This document shows, piece after piece, positions 1 through 6,320 of a DNA stretch of 12,336 nucleotides (within the stretch, counting starts at the first letter, position 1; every line of letters begins with the position of its first letter). The translations under genes and the position numbers were made by a program. The notes below the pieces were generated by a model. It saw nothing but the letters and a program-made list of their open reading frames with translations, did not search any database and had not been told where the DNA came from. Location: the NCBI GenBank assembly GCA_944391895.1, contig CALXVF010000023.1, forward strand, positions 1-12,336, written 5' to 3'. The DNA is from an uncultured Clostridia bacterium (GTDB taxonomy: Bacteria; Bacillota; Clostridia; TANB77; CAG-508).

Positions 1-25
1 TGTAAACGAAAAACATATACGCTAA
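1..25 (+). CDS. Possible 3' end of an upstream gene (partial)
   Basis: The first bases can be read in frame 2 as VNEKHIR followed by a TAA stop at 23-25, just ahead of the ribosome binding site of the SGNH gene. That would be normal operon spacing. Frame 1 is also open and would end at a TGA overlapping the ATG at 42, so the frame is not certain. Seven codons are too few to identify a family. From context (SGNH plus DUF4358 genes), I would guess a membrane O-acyltransferase or related protein upstream, but nothing in the window shows it. Confidence 0.3.
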
Positions 26-41
26 TTAGATGGAGGATAAC

Positions 42-899
42 ATGAAAAAAATACGTAAGACGATATTAATTGTAGTGCTTGCAATTATAGTAATTATAGG
101 GATAATTCTTTTATTAAATAGTAAAAGCGAAAATACTAACAGTACAAATAATATTAATGCAGATGTTGAAGAAAATAACGAAGAGAACATTGTAAATCAA
201 GAAATCATTAATAACCAGACAGAAAATACTAATATTCAAAATGAAATTATAAATACAGAAAGCGAAAGCACAGGTTCAAAAAACAATAGTGATGAACCAG
301 GTACATCGAAGGAAACAGGAGCAAATGAAAATCTAATATTTGATGAAACAGTTGCTTTTATAGGAGATTCAAGGACACAGGGATTTCTAATGTATACAGG
401 GCTAAAAGACGTAGTAGATTATACTTATATTGGATTAATGGTAGACACAGCAGTAACTAAAAAGTTTGTAAAAACTTCTACTGGAAAAGAAGTAACATTG
501 TTAGAAGATATGAAAAATAGGAATATCCAAAAAGTATATATAATGTTGGGAATAAACGAATTAGGATGGTCATATAGTCAGGTTTTTGTTAATGATTATG
601 CAGAACTAATAAGAAAAATAAAAGAAATAAAACCAAATTGTGAAATATATCTTCAATCTATTATACCGGTTACTAAAGAAAAATCGGATTCTGATGATAT
701 ATACAATAACACTAAGATTGCCGAATACAACAGATTAATAAAAGATTTAGCAGCAAGAGAAAATGTTAAATATCTAGATGTTAAATCAGCAGTAGTAGAT
801 AGTGGTGGTAATTTACCTAGCAGTGCAAGTACAGATGGAATTCATATAAACAAAACATATTGTCTGAAATGGTTAGACTATATTAAAAATAATTCTTAA
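42..899 (+). CDS. Membrane-anchored SGNH/GDSL-family hydrolase-like protein
   Basis: This 285-residue protein has a short basic N-terminus and one membrane segment (about residues 7-26), an Asn/Glu/Ser-rich linker (about 27-100), then an extracytoplasmic SGNH domain. Block I is FIGDSR with nucleophile Ser110, block II has a Gly near 131, block III is LGINE with Asn172, and block V is DGIH with Asp265 and His268, so the catalytic set looks complete. Family members are esterases or O-acetyl transferases/esterases acting on cell-wall or surface glycans; the substrate here is unknown. I start at ATG 42 because GGAGG at 32-36 sits five bases ahead of it; an in-frame ATG at 30 overlaps that site and is not a credible start. 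It is the first complete gene of an operon leading to a SigV/RsiV-like pair, which recalls the SGNH half of OatA, a target of B. subtilis SigV. There is no AT3 acyltransferase domain here. Confidence 0.85.
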   Translation: MKKIRKTILIVVLAIIVIIGIILLLNSKSENTNSTNNINADVEENNEENIVNQEIINNQTENTNIQNEIINTESESTGSKNNSDEPGTSKETGANENLIFDETVAFIGDSRTQGFLMYTGLKDVVDYTYIGLMVDTAVTKKFVKTSTGKEVTLLEDMKNRNIQKVYIMLGINELGWSYSQVFVNDYAELIRKIKEIKPNCEIYLQSIIPVTKEKSDSDDIYNNTKIAEYNRLIKDLAARENVKYLDVKSAVVDSGGNLPSSASTDGIHINKTYCLKWLDYIKNNS

Positions 900-918
900 A
901 CTTGGAGGAATGAAAACA

Positions 919-1410
919 ATGAAAAAAGCAATTTATGTAATAGGTGTAGTTATAGTAATTATATTAGCGGTAGTATGTTATATTTTTAGTACAAAAGAAA
1001 ACGGAAACGAAGATGTAATTTTAAATATTCAAGAATTAGCAACTAAAATACAAGAACAAGATGTATTTGATGATACTTTAGAGCAAATTGATAAGGAAAC
1101 AATAATTAAGAACTATGGTTTTACTGAAGAAGAAATAGTAGATGCAGTATCGTATGTCAGCACAGGAGCAACTTCGGAAGAAATTCTAGTTGTAGAGACA
1201 AATAACGTAAATAGTGTAAAAACTAAAATAGATACAAGAATTTCAGATAGAGCAGAAGCTTTTGCAAGTTATTTGCCAGACGAAGTATATAAATTAGAAA
1301 ATCCAACTTTAATAATTCAGAATAATTATATTATTTTATGCGTATGTAAAGATAGCGCAAAGATGAACGAATATGTAGAAAATTATATAAAGGATATACG
1401 AGAGGCATAA
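919..1410 (+). CDS. DUF4358-family membrane-anchored protein
   Basis: This 163-residue protein has an N-terminal hydrophobic segment (about residues 4-24) and a soluble extracytoplasmic domain. The segment with SYVSTGATSEEILVV, a variable stretch, then RAEAFASYLPDE and a hydrophobic strand IILCVCKD before a final helix matches my memory of DUF4358, a clostridial exported family of about this length and unknown function. A cysteine near the end of the membrane segment is not in a convincing lipobox. I choose ATG 919 over the in-frame ATG 910 because GGAGG at 904-908 is only one base from 910 but ten from 919. The gene lies 19 bases after the SGNH gene and one base before the sigma factor, so it is almost certainly cotranscribed. 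I recall DUF4358 genes near MBOAT/SGNH-type surface acylation genes in Clostridia, which would fit, but that is recollection rather than evidence seen here. Confidence 0.7.
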   Translation: MKKAIYVIGVVIVIILAVVCYIFSTKENGNEDVILNIQELATKIQEQDVFDDTLEQIDKETIIKNYGFTEEEIVDAVSYVSTGATSEEILVVETNNVNSVKTKIDTRISDRAEAFASYLPDEVYKLENPTLIIQNNYIILCVCKDSAKMNEYVENYIKDIREA

Positions 1411-1411
1411 A

Positions 1412-1909
1412 ATGTTAGAAACTAAGGAAATATTAATGCAATATATTAGGGAGAATGAAGAGAAGTTTTACAGAATTGCATATAATTATACAGGCCAAAG
1501 AGATGCTGCATTAGACGTTGTACAAGAGGCTATTATTAAATCACTTGAAAATCTTGAAAAGCTTAGACATAAAGAATATGTAAAAACTTGGTTTTATAGA
1601 ATATTAATAAATGAATCATTAATGTATATAAAGAAAAACAAAAAATATGTTTCTTTAGAATATGAAGAAATTGACGATACTAATTATACGGATTTTGAAA
1701 GTTTATCTACTGAGAGTATTGACATTTATAATTATGTTAGAGAATTAGATGAAAAAACAAAAACAGTTGTTGTTTTAAAGTATTTTGAAAATTTAAAATT
1801 AGAAGAAATATCTGAAATTTTACATGTAAACGTAAATACGGTAAAGTCAAGATTATACAAAGGATTAAGAGAGATAAAAGGAAAAATGGAAGGGGGAAAG
1901 AAATATTGA
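1412..1909 (+). CDS. sigV: ECF-type RNA polymerase sigma factor, SigV-like
   Basis: This 165-residue protein has the two-domain layout of ECF sigma factors. Region 2 is about residues 16-78, with the DVVQEAIIKSLEN and TWFYRILINESL core-binding and -10 recognition helices. Region 4 is about 107-156, with a helix-turn-helix LKLEEISEILHVNVNTVKSRLYKG that would read the -35. The acidic linker between them is short and there is no region 3. ATG 1412 has AGAGG at 1401-1405. The gene begins one base after the DUF4358 stop and overlaps the RsiV-like gene by four bases, the normal arrangement for a sigma factor and its anti-sigma factor. The partner's DUF3298 domain is the main reason for calling it SigV-like: in B. 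subtilis SigV is freed when RsiV binds lysozyme and is proteolysed. The symbol is by family and context; which promoters it recognises here is unknown. Confidence 0.85.
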   Translation: MLETKEILMQYIRENEEKFYRIAYNYTGQRDAALDVVQEAIIKSLENLEKLRHKEYVKTWFYRILINESLMYIKKNKKYVSLEYEEIDDTNYTDFESLSTESIDIYNYVRELDEKTKTVVVLKYFENLKLEEISEILHVNVNTVKSRLYKGLREIKGKMEGGKKY

Positions 1910-2784
1910 AAGAGTTAGAAAAAGCTAAAAAGGTTTATGAATCTATAAGAATTCCTAAAGAATTACATTCTGCAGTTGATGAATCCTTAAACAGAAAATA
2001 TGTGGAAAATCCGGTAAAGAAGACATCAATAAGACATAGGCTATTTCCAACAATAATGACTACATGTTTAGCAATGTGCTGTTTGTTTGTTGTATTAGTA
2101 AACACAAATGAAACTTTTGCAAAAACTGTAGAGAATATACCTATAGTTAATCAAGTAGCAAAATTAGTAACAGTAAAAAGTTATACTGAAGAAGATGATT
2201 CTAAATTGATATATGCAAATATTCCAGCCATTGAAAATACTGGAAATTCTGACTTAGAACAAAGAATTAATTATGAGATTAGAGAAAAAATGAACAGTGT
2301 TTTAGAGGAAGTTAATCAAAGAGCTAAGGATTATCAAGATGCCGTTTTGGCAACAGGAGGAACTTTAGAAGATTATAATCCAATTCATGTAGACATAAAC
2401 TATGAAATGAAATATTCAGGTGAAGATGTAGTATCATTTGTAATAAATAAATGTGAAACTTTAGCAAGCGCTTATACAGAGCAATATATTTATAATATTG
2501 ATTTGGAAACAGGAAAAGAACTAAACCTAAGAGATGTATTAGGTGAGGACTATAAAGAGATTGTAGACAATGAAATATATAAACAAATAGAAGAGAGAAA
2601 GAAAAATCCAGATAATTATTATTTTACACAAGAAGAAGGTGGATTTGCTGGAATTGAAAATGAATACCAAAACTTTTATATAAATGAAAATAGAAAAGTT
2701 GTGATTGTATTTTACAAATATGAAATTGCACCTGGAAGTATGGGAATGCAAGAATTTGAAATACCAAATGAAATAATGCCTTAA
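1906..2784 (+). CDS. rsiV: RsiV-type anti-sigma factor with DUF3298 domain
   Basis: This 292-residue protein has a cytoplasmic N-terminus (about residues 1-46) that should hold the sigma factor, one membrane segment (about 48-66) and an extracellular part. Just outside the membrane, ETFA-KT resembles a signal-peptidase site, as expected for RsiV, whose regulated cleavage begins with signal peptidase. Residues about 85-180 resemble the DUF4163/PdaC region. The C-terminal DUF3298 region (about 195-288) has the hallmark YNIDLETGKELNLRDVLGED, FYINENRKVVIVF and YEIAPG segments. In B. subtilis and C. difficile this domain binds lysozyme and triggers release of SigV. The start is TTG at 1906, four bases overlapping the sigma gene, with a strong AGGGGG at 1891-1896. 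Its TAA stop lies inside the left arm of the palindromic repeat that follows. The family call is strong; lysozyme as the signal in this organism is inferred. Confidence 0.88.
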   Translation: MKELEKAKKVYESIRIPKELHSAVDESLNRKYVENPVKKTSIRHRLFPTIMTTCLAMCCLFVVLVNTNETFAKTVENIPIVNQVAKLVTVKSYTEEDDSKLIYANIPAIENTGNSDLEQRINYEIREKMNSVLEEVNQRAKDYQDAVLATGGTLEDYNPIHVDINYEMKYSGEDVVSFVINKCETLASAYTEQYIYNIDLETGKELNLRDVLGEDYKEIVDNEIYKQIEERKKNPDNYYFTQEEGGFAGIENEYQNFYINENRKVVIVFYKYEIAPGSMGMQEFEIPNEIMP

Positions 2785-2938
2785 AAGTTGTCTTTATATA
2801 AAAAATAATATATGGTTTAAAATTCCCGAAGCAGGGACGCTTCGGTCGGTTCACTCCGGCTTCGCCATGCGCTCACCTTGAATTTAAAGCCATATATTAT
2901 TTTTATAAAAAAGAAACTTTAAATTTTCGAAATATTTA
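2781..2938. repeat. Element A: long palindromic repeat with structured GC-rich core
   Basis: Arms of about 45 bases (2781-2825 and 2880-2925) are inverted copies of each other with only small gaps. They enclose a GC-rich core at 2826-2879 that contrasts with the AT-rich surroundings. Within the core are a perfect 7-bp hairpin (CCGAAGC 2826-2832 with GCTTCGG 2839-2845, loop AGGGAC) and a smaller GGC-TTC-GCC hairpin at 2858-2866. The core matches element B (7098-7145) on the opposite strand. Similarity to element B's flank continues to GAAATATTTA at 2929-2938, so the element seems to include the stop codons of both convergent neighbours. It may also act as a two-way transcription terminator, though no clean run of T follows the core hairpin. 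No open reading frame is evident, so a non-autonomous, MITE-like or REP-like element is the best description. Confidence 0.85.
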
Positions 2939-4015
2939 CTTTTGTAATTCTATGGTAAAAGTAGTTACATTATTTTGGCTTGAAGCAAATATTTTACCGC
3001 CATGAGCTTCAACTATTTCTTTTGCAATTGCTAAACCTAGACCAGCTCCACCAGAATTTGAACCTCTGGATTCATCAAGTCTATAAAATTTTTCAAATAT
3101 ATAATCAAGCTTATCTTGAGGAATGGTTGTTCCACTATTTGAAATTTCAATAGAAACATCATGAAGATTTTCTTTAACATTGATATTGATTTTACTATTT
3201 GGAAAACTATAAGCAATGGCATTTTTTAATACATTATTAAATACTCTAGAAAGTTTATCTGGGTCTGCAACTAAACAAAGAGATGTAGGGCAGTTAATTA
3301 CAATCTCTTTATCTTGACTTTTTGATAAAGGATAAAACTCATCAATAATTTGTTCAAGCATCAGTCTTAAATTGATACTAGATTTATTCAAAACAATATT
3401 TCCAACATTAAATCTAGCAATTTCAAAGAATTCATTTATTAATTCTTCTAATCTATAAGCCTTGTTTAGAGTTATATTAGCATATTTAGCACGATATGAT
3501 ACTGGTAAATCAGGAGATTCATTTAATAATTCCAAATACCCAATAATAGAAGTTAATGGAGTTTTTAAATCATGTGCTAAATATACGATAAGTTCATTTT
3601 TTCTTTCCTCATTAGTTTTTGCTAAAATTTCATTTCTAATAGATTCTTGCTTTATTTGATTTAAATGCTTTTCAAGCATAGATAGGTCAGAAGGAAGAGA
3701 TATATAATTGTTATTCTTATCTAATAAATCTTCGCTAGCCTGTATTACATAATCAATATAGCTTAAAGATTTTTTTAGATAAAATACTATTATGAATAAT
3801 ATTCCTAATGCCCAAATAAAAAGCAAATTAGACCTAACACTTATTAAAAAAATATATAATGGGTCATCTGGTTGCCAAATAAGACTATTAGCAATTATTA
3901 ATGATACAACTAGCATAAACATAAAGAACACAGTAAAAATAGCGGTAAAGATAAGTATTTTTTTACCAATTCGTTTAAAAATAATTTTACTATATTGATT
4001 GTCATTCAATTTCAT
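2936..4015 (-). CDS. VanS-like sensor histidine kinase
   Basis: This 359-residue kinase has two membrane segments (about residues 19-43 and 63-81) separated by a very short external loop of about 20 residues. That resembles VanS-type sensors and leaves little room for a large ligand domain. The H-box YLAHDLKTPLTSIIGYLELL has phospho-acceptor His148; the following RAKYANITLNKAYRLEELINEFFEIARFN is highly typical of VanS. The N-box has Asn261 (NNVLKNAIAYS), then an SNSG box (about 292-295), an F-box around FEKFYRLDESRG and a glycine-rich GGAGLGLAIA lid. I start at ATG 4015, with GGGGG at 4023-4027; this overlaps the regulator gene by 14 bases. A TTG at 4021 is in frame but sits too close to that site. 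It should phosphorylate the VanR-like partner. No vanH, vanA/B or vanX gene is in the window, so this is an envelope-sensing relative rather than evidence of glycopeptide resistance. Confidence 0.88.
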   Translation of the reverse strand: MKLNDNQYSKIIFKRIGKKILIFTAIFTVFFMFMLVVSLIIANSLIWQPDDPLYIFLISVRSNLLFIWALGILFIIVFYLKKSLSYIDYVIQASEDLLDKNNNYISLPSDLSMLEKHLNQIKQESIRNEILAKTNEERKNELIVYLAHDLKTPLTSIIGYLELLNESPDLPVSYRAKYANITLNKAYRLEELINEFFEIARFNVGNIVLNKSSINLRLMLEQIIDEFYPLSKSQDKEIVINCPTSLCLVADPDKLSRVFNNVLKNAIAYSFPNSKININVKENLHDVSIEISNSGTTIPQDKLDYIFEKFYRLDESRGSNSGGAGLGLAIAKEIVEAHGGKIFASSQNNVTTFTIELQK

Positions 4016-4685
4016 AGCCAATCCCCCAAACTGTTTTTATAATTTTCGGATTCTTAGGTTTTTCATGTAATTTTTCTCTAAGCCTTTTTATATGAACCAT
4101 AACAGTATTGTTACAGTCTAAGTATTTTTCTTTCCATACATTTTCGAATAATTCCTCTGAACTAACAACTTTACCTTTATTTTTGCAAAGATATAGAAGA
4201 ATTGAAAATTCGATAGGAGTTAAATCAATTTCTTCATCGTATAAAAAGCATTTATGATTAGATTCATTTATAGCCAAAGCTCCAATTTCAATAATTTCAT
4301 TTTTAGAACCAGAGTTATTATATTCATAAAATCTTCGTAAAGCAGATTTTACCCTTGCCTGTAACTCTAATGGATTAAATGGCTTTGTAATATAATCATC
4401 TGCACCGACAGATAATCCTTTAATTTTAGATACGTCATCAACCTTTGCTGTAAGCATTAGAATAGGAAAGTTATATTTCTCGCGAATCTTTTTACAAATA
4501 GAAAATCCATCTATATCTGGTAACATAACATCTAGAATTGCCATATCTAATGATGTGGAATTAATACAGTTGATTGCATCTTGACTATTAGTAAATTTAT
4601 ATATATTAAAGTTTGCATCTTTAAGAGAAAGCTCAACTAAATCTGCAATTTCTTTTTCATCATCTAATACTAAAATATTGTACAT
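4002..4685 (-). CDS. VanR-like OmpR-family response regulator
   Basis: This 227-residue regulator has a receiver domain (about 1-118) with acidic residues Asp8-Asp9, phosphorylated Asp52 (AILDVMLPD), Thr79 and Lys101 (ITKPF). Residues about 127-227 form a winged-helix DNA-binding domain with LTPIEFSILLYLCKNKG and NTVMVHIKRLREKL, ending VWGIGYEIE. The EKEIADLVEL and GADDYITKPFNPLELQARVK segments closely resemble VanR. ATG 4685 is the start: GGAGG on the minus strand (4691-4695) lies five bases ahead of it. A GTG at 4712 would add nine residues but falls inside the arm of palindrome C. The gene is first in an operon with the kinase, which it overlaps. Tandem repeats at 4898-4930 in the divergent promoter region are its most likely binding site, suggesting it controls both itself and the C39-like gene. 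Confidence 0.9.
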   Translation of the reverse strand: MYNILVLDDEKEIADLVELSLKDANFNIYKFTNSQDAINCINSTSLDMAILDVMLPDIDGFSICKKIREKYNFPILMLTAKVDDVSKIKGLSVGADDYITKPFNPLELQARVKSALRRFYEYNNSGSKNEIIEIGALAINESNHKCFLYDEEIDLTPIEFSILLYLCKNKGKVVSSEELFENVWKEKYLDCNNTVMVHIKRLREKLHEKPKNPKIIKTVWGIGYEIE

Positions 4686-4698
4686 AATTACCTCCACA

Positions 4699-4858
4699 TA
4701 GTTGCAATTCACAGTCTCTTATTAAATTCATATAATTGTATATTCAAGATTTTGCAGTTTCGCGCAGTTTGGAGGACTTTACGTCCGACAGCAAGAAACA
4801 AAAAATCTTTGAATATACAATTTTAAAGCATTTTTATACTCACCGTGAATTGCAACTA
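4699..4858. repeat. Element C: nested inverted repeat in the leader of the vanR-like gene
   Basis: The outer arms AGTTGCAATTCAC (4700-4712) and GTGAATTGCAACT (4845-4857) are perfectly complementary, and T4699-A4858 adds one more pair. A second, inner pair of arms (4734-4753 and 4802-4822, AATTGTATATTCAA then GATTTT) pairs with a single bulge. Inside lies a less AT-rich core (4754-4801) carrying GGAC/GTCC (4774-4777 and 4783-4786) around a five-base loop. The architecture resembles elements A and B (AT-rich arms, structured core), but I see no convincing sequence match to them, so I treat it as a separate type. If transcription starts about seven bases past the minus-strand TATAAT at 4865-4870, the RNA would begin almost exactly at the base of this structure and end it four bases before the ribosome binding site. 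It could be a structured leader or an inserted mobile palindrome. Confidence 0.75.
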
Positions 4859-4864
4859 CGCATA

Positions 4865-4870
4865 ATTATA
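4865..4870 (-). promoter_or_regulatory. Probable -10 box of the vanR/vanS-like operon
   Basis: A perfect TATAAT is read on the minus strand. No good -35 lies 16-18 bases upstream (higher coordinates), which is common for promoters needing an activator. The tandem repeats at 4898-4930 start 28 bases from it, a suitable distance for an OmpR-family activator. The start of transcription would be near 4858, at the base of palindrome C. Confidence 0.45.
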
Positions 4871-4897
4871 CCATATATACTGTGAAATAGCGAGAAT

Positions 4898-4930
4898 GTA
4901 AGAAAATCGTAAGAAATTATTTAGAAATTT
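4898..4930 (+). promoter_or_regulatory. Three tandem 11-bp repeats, putative VanR-like operator
   Basis: GTAAGAAAATC (4898-4908), GTAAGAAATTA (4909-4919) and TTTAGAAATTT (4920-4930) follow each other with exactly 11-bp spacing, one helical turn, as is typical of OmpR-family binding sites. The first two share GTAAGAAA exactly; the third keeps six of eight positions. The 12-mer TCGTAAGAAATT at 4907-4918 fits the VanR box as I recall it (TCGTAnGAAAnT). The array lies about 27-28 bases from each of two divergent TATAAT boxes, so phosphorylated regulator bound here could act on both promoters. Confidence 0.6.
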
Positions 4931-4956
4931 TTAAAACATTATTAATTTTACCTCTG

Positions 4957-4962
4957 TATAAT
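4957..4962 (+). promoter_or_regulatory. Probable -10 box of the C39-like gene
   Basis: A perfect TATAAT preceded by TG (TGTATAAT) lies 20 bases before the start codon of the C39-like gene. There is no clear -35 hexamer at 17 bases; TTAAAA at 4931-4936 is the nearest and is 20 bases away. Together with the upstream tandem repeats this looks like an activator-dependent promoter. The resulting 5' leader would be short and holds the GGAGG at 4972-4976. Confidence 0.5.
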
Positions 4963-4981
4963 TTAATTAATGGAGGAACAT

Positions 4982-5737
4982 ATGAAAACAAAGAAAAAAG
5001 TAAATGTAAAATTAATAGTGTTTATTATAATTATTTTAATTTTAGTAATTAATAAAGGCGTGGTATTTCTTAGCTCAAAATTAGGTGAAATGGGGTTGTA
5101 TTTTCCGGGAGAAAAACAGATAGAATTTAACTTGGAAGAACTTGCAAATAACGAGAAGTTTGTAGGTAGAGGTCAAGAAAAAGTAGATGGAAAAGATGGA
5201 TATGATACCATTTTTAATTCAATAAATAGAAAATATATAGAATATAAGCAAGTAGGGAATGCTTCTTGGAAAGACAAGTCATATTGGGGAGGAACTTTTG
5301 AAGAAAACGGATGTGGTTTAGCTGCAATTGCAACACTTCTAAGTGGTTATGAAATGGACTATACTCCAGAAGACTTAAGAAAAATATATGTAAATTTTCC
5401 AGGAGAACATTTAGAAGGAGATCAAATGTCAGAGGAATTAAGCTCGAGATTTGGGATTAGTAATACTGACTTTTTATTTGCAGATGTATATTTTAAAAAA
5501 GATTATGTAATTGAACATCTACTTCAAGATAAACCTGTATTAATTTGCGTATGGAATAACCCAGATGATAGATGGACTACCGCTTCTCATTATATGTTAT
5601 TATTAGCAACTGACGGAGATAATAAAGTGTATGTTTCTAATCCAAATGGACTTTATGGAAAAGTAAAAATGTCTGGCTGGTATAGTGCGGAAGATATTTT
5701 ACCTTATATTGCAAAAGCCATGTTTATAGAAGAATAA
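4982..5737 (+). CDS. Membrane-anchored C39-like (papain-fold) cysteine peptidase
   Basis: This 251-residue protein has a lysine-rich start and one membrane segment (about residues 8-25), so the rest is extracytoplasmic. Residues about 86-250 form a Peptidase_C39_2-type domain: ENGCGLAAIATLLSG gives catalytic Cys111, ASHYMLLLAT gives His203, and VSNPNG gives Asn220 as the likely third residue. It lacks an ABC transporter domain, so it is not a bacteriocin-exporting C39 peptidase. The substrate is unknown; related domains occur in cell-wall and surface-protein processing enzymes. I start at ATG 4982, five bases after GGAGG (4972-4976); the in-frame ATG 4970 overlaps that site. It is divergent from the VanR/VanS-like operon and shares its presumed operator, so it is the best candidate target of that system. 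Which bond it cleaves, and whether it is active, cannot be read from the sequence. Confidence 0.8.
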   Translation: MKTKKKVNVKLIVFIIIILILVINKGVVFLSSKLGEMGLYFPGEKQIEFNLEELANNEKFVGRGQEKVDGKDGYDTIFNSINRKYIEYKQVGNASWKDKSYWGGTFEENGCGLAAIATLLSGYEMDYTPEDLRKIYVNFPGEHLEGDQMSEELSSRFGISNTDFLFADVYFKKDYVIEHLLQDKPVLICVWNNPDDRWTTASHYMLLLATDGDNKVYVSNPNGLYGKVKMSGWYSAEDILPYIAKAMFIEE

Positions 5738-5790
5738 AATTTGTTATTTTGGAAATAATTATACCAAATATTATGAAAAGAGGTATGATT

Positions 5791-6219
5791 ATGTGTGATG
5801 ATTTAAATTTATTATTATCTAACTTAAATGTATTTTATAGAAAGCTTCAAAATTATCATTGGAATATTACAGGAAAAGATTTTTTTACAACACATGAAAA
5901 ATTAGAAGACTATTACAATGAAATTAATGAGCAAATCGATGAAATTGCAGAACATATTATAAGCAAAGATTGTAGAGTTATGGCCACAATGAAAGAATAT
6001 TTAGAAACTGCTCAAATAAAAGAGGCTGAAAGCAAAAAGATTCGTTCAGAAGAAGTATGGAAAGATGTATTACAAGGTTATGAAACTTTAATAGAAAATT
6101 GTAAGAAAATTAAAGAAGAAGCAGATAGTGAAAATGCATATACTACGTCAGCATTAATGGATGATTATTTAAAAGATTACAAGAAAAAATGTTGGATGTT
6201 AAATCAAGTAAATTCATAG
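5791..6219 (+). CDS. dps: Dps-family ferritin-like iron-storage and DNA-protection protein
   Basis: This 142-residue protein fits the Dps subfamily, which forms 12-subunit cages that oxidise Fe(II), usually with peroxide, in the cytoplasm. The ferroxidase ligands fall at the expected spacing: His23 (NYHWNITG), His35 (TTHEKLED) twelve residues later, Glu39, Asp50 and Glu54 (QIDEIAEHI). These correspond to His51, His63, Asp67, Asp78 and Glu82 of E. coli Dps. There is almost no N-terminal tail before the first helix, so DNA binding through a basic tail is not obvious. I choose ATG 5791 because AAGAGG at 5778-5783 is seven bases ahead; earlier in-frame ATGs (5749, 5773, 5785) are upstream of or too close to that site. 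The gene lies 53 bases after the C39-like gene and may be cotranscribed with it. A probable terminator follows. Confidence 0.9.
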   Translation: MCDDLNLLLSNLNVFYRKLQNYHWNITGKDFFTTHEKLEDYYNEINEQIDEIAEHIISKDCRVMATMKEYLETAQIKEAESKKIRSEEVWKDVLQGYETLIENCKKIKEEADSENAYTTSALMDDYLKDYKKKCWMLNQVNS

Positions 6220-6230
6220 AATAATGAAGA

Positions 6231-6260
6231 GAAGGAACGTATTTGTTTCCTTTCTTTTTC
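6231..6260 (+). terminator. Probable intrinsic terminator after dps
   Basis: AAGGAA at 6232-6237 pairs with TTCCTT at 6247-6252, with a nine-base loop and possible extra pairs at the stem ends. A T-rich run (TTTCTTTTTC) follows. It begins 12 bases after the dps stop codon. The stem is short, so strength is uncertain. Confidence 0.5.
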
Positions 6261-6320
6261 ATATATTATAAATAAGTTCTTTAAATTTACCAGTAGGACA
6301 CAATTAGGTTACAATTCTTG

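Noticed and set aside
2539..2854. Minus-strand open frames across the rsiV 3' end and element A
   Set aside because: They are Phe/Ile/Tyr-rich translations of AT-rich antisense DNA with no family resemblance; one runs into the repeat arm.
3462..3998. Plus-strand open frames inside the histidine kinase gene
   Set aside because: They are antisense shadows of a kinase with complete motifs; they lack ribosome binding sites and recognisable domains.
2936..4685. Vancomycin-resistance operon
   Set aside because: Only the VanR/VanS-like regulators are present. No vanH dehydrogenase, D-Ala-D-Lac/Ser ligase or VanX/VanY is seen, and the carboxypeptidase at 10516-11892 is an ordinary S11 penicillin-binding protein.
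4699..4858. Element C as a third copy of the A/B repeat family
   Set aside because: The architecture is similar, but neither the arms nor the core align convincingly with A or B; shared GGAC/GTCC hairpin bases are too few to claim relation.
5738..5790. PerR or Fur box before dps
   Set aside because: The AATAATTATACCA stretch is AT-rich and vaguely similar, but does not form the 7-1-7 inverted repeat expected for PerR.
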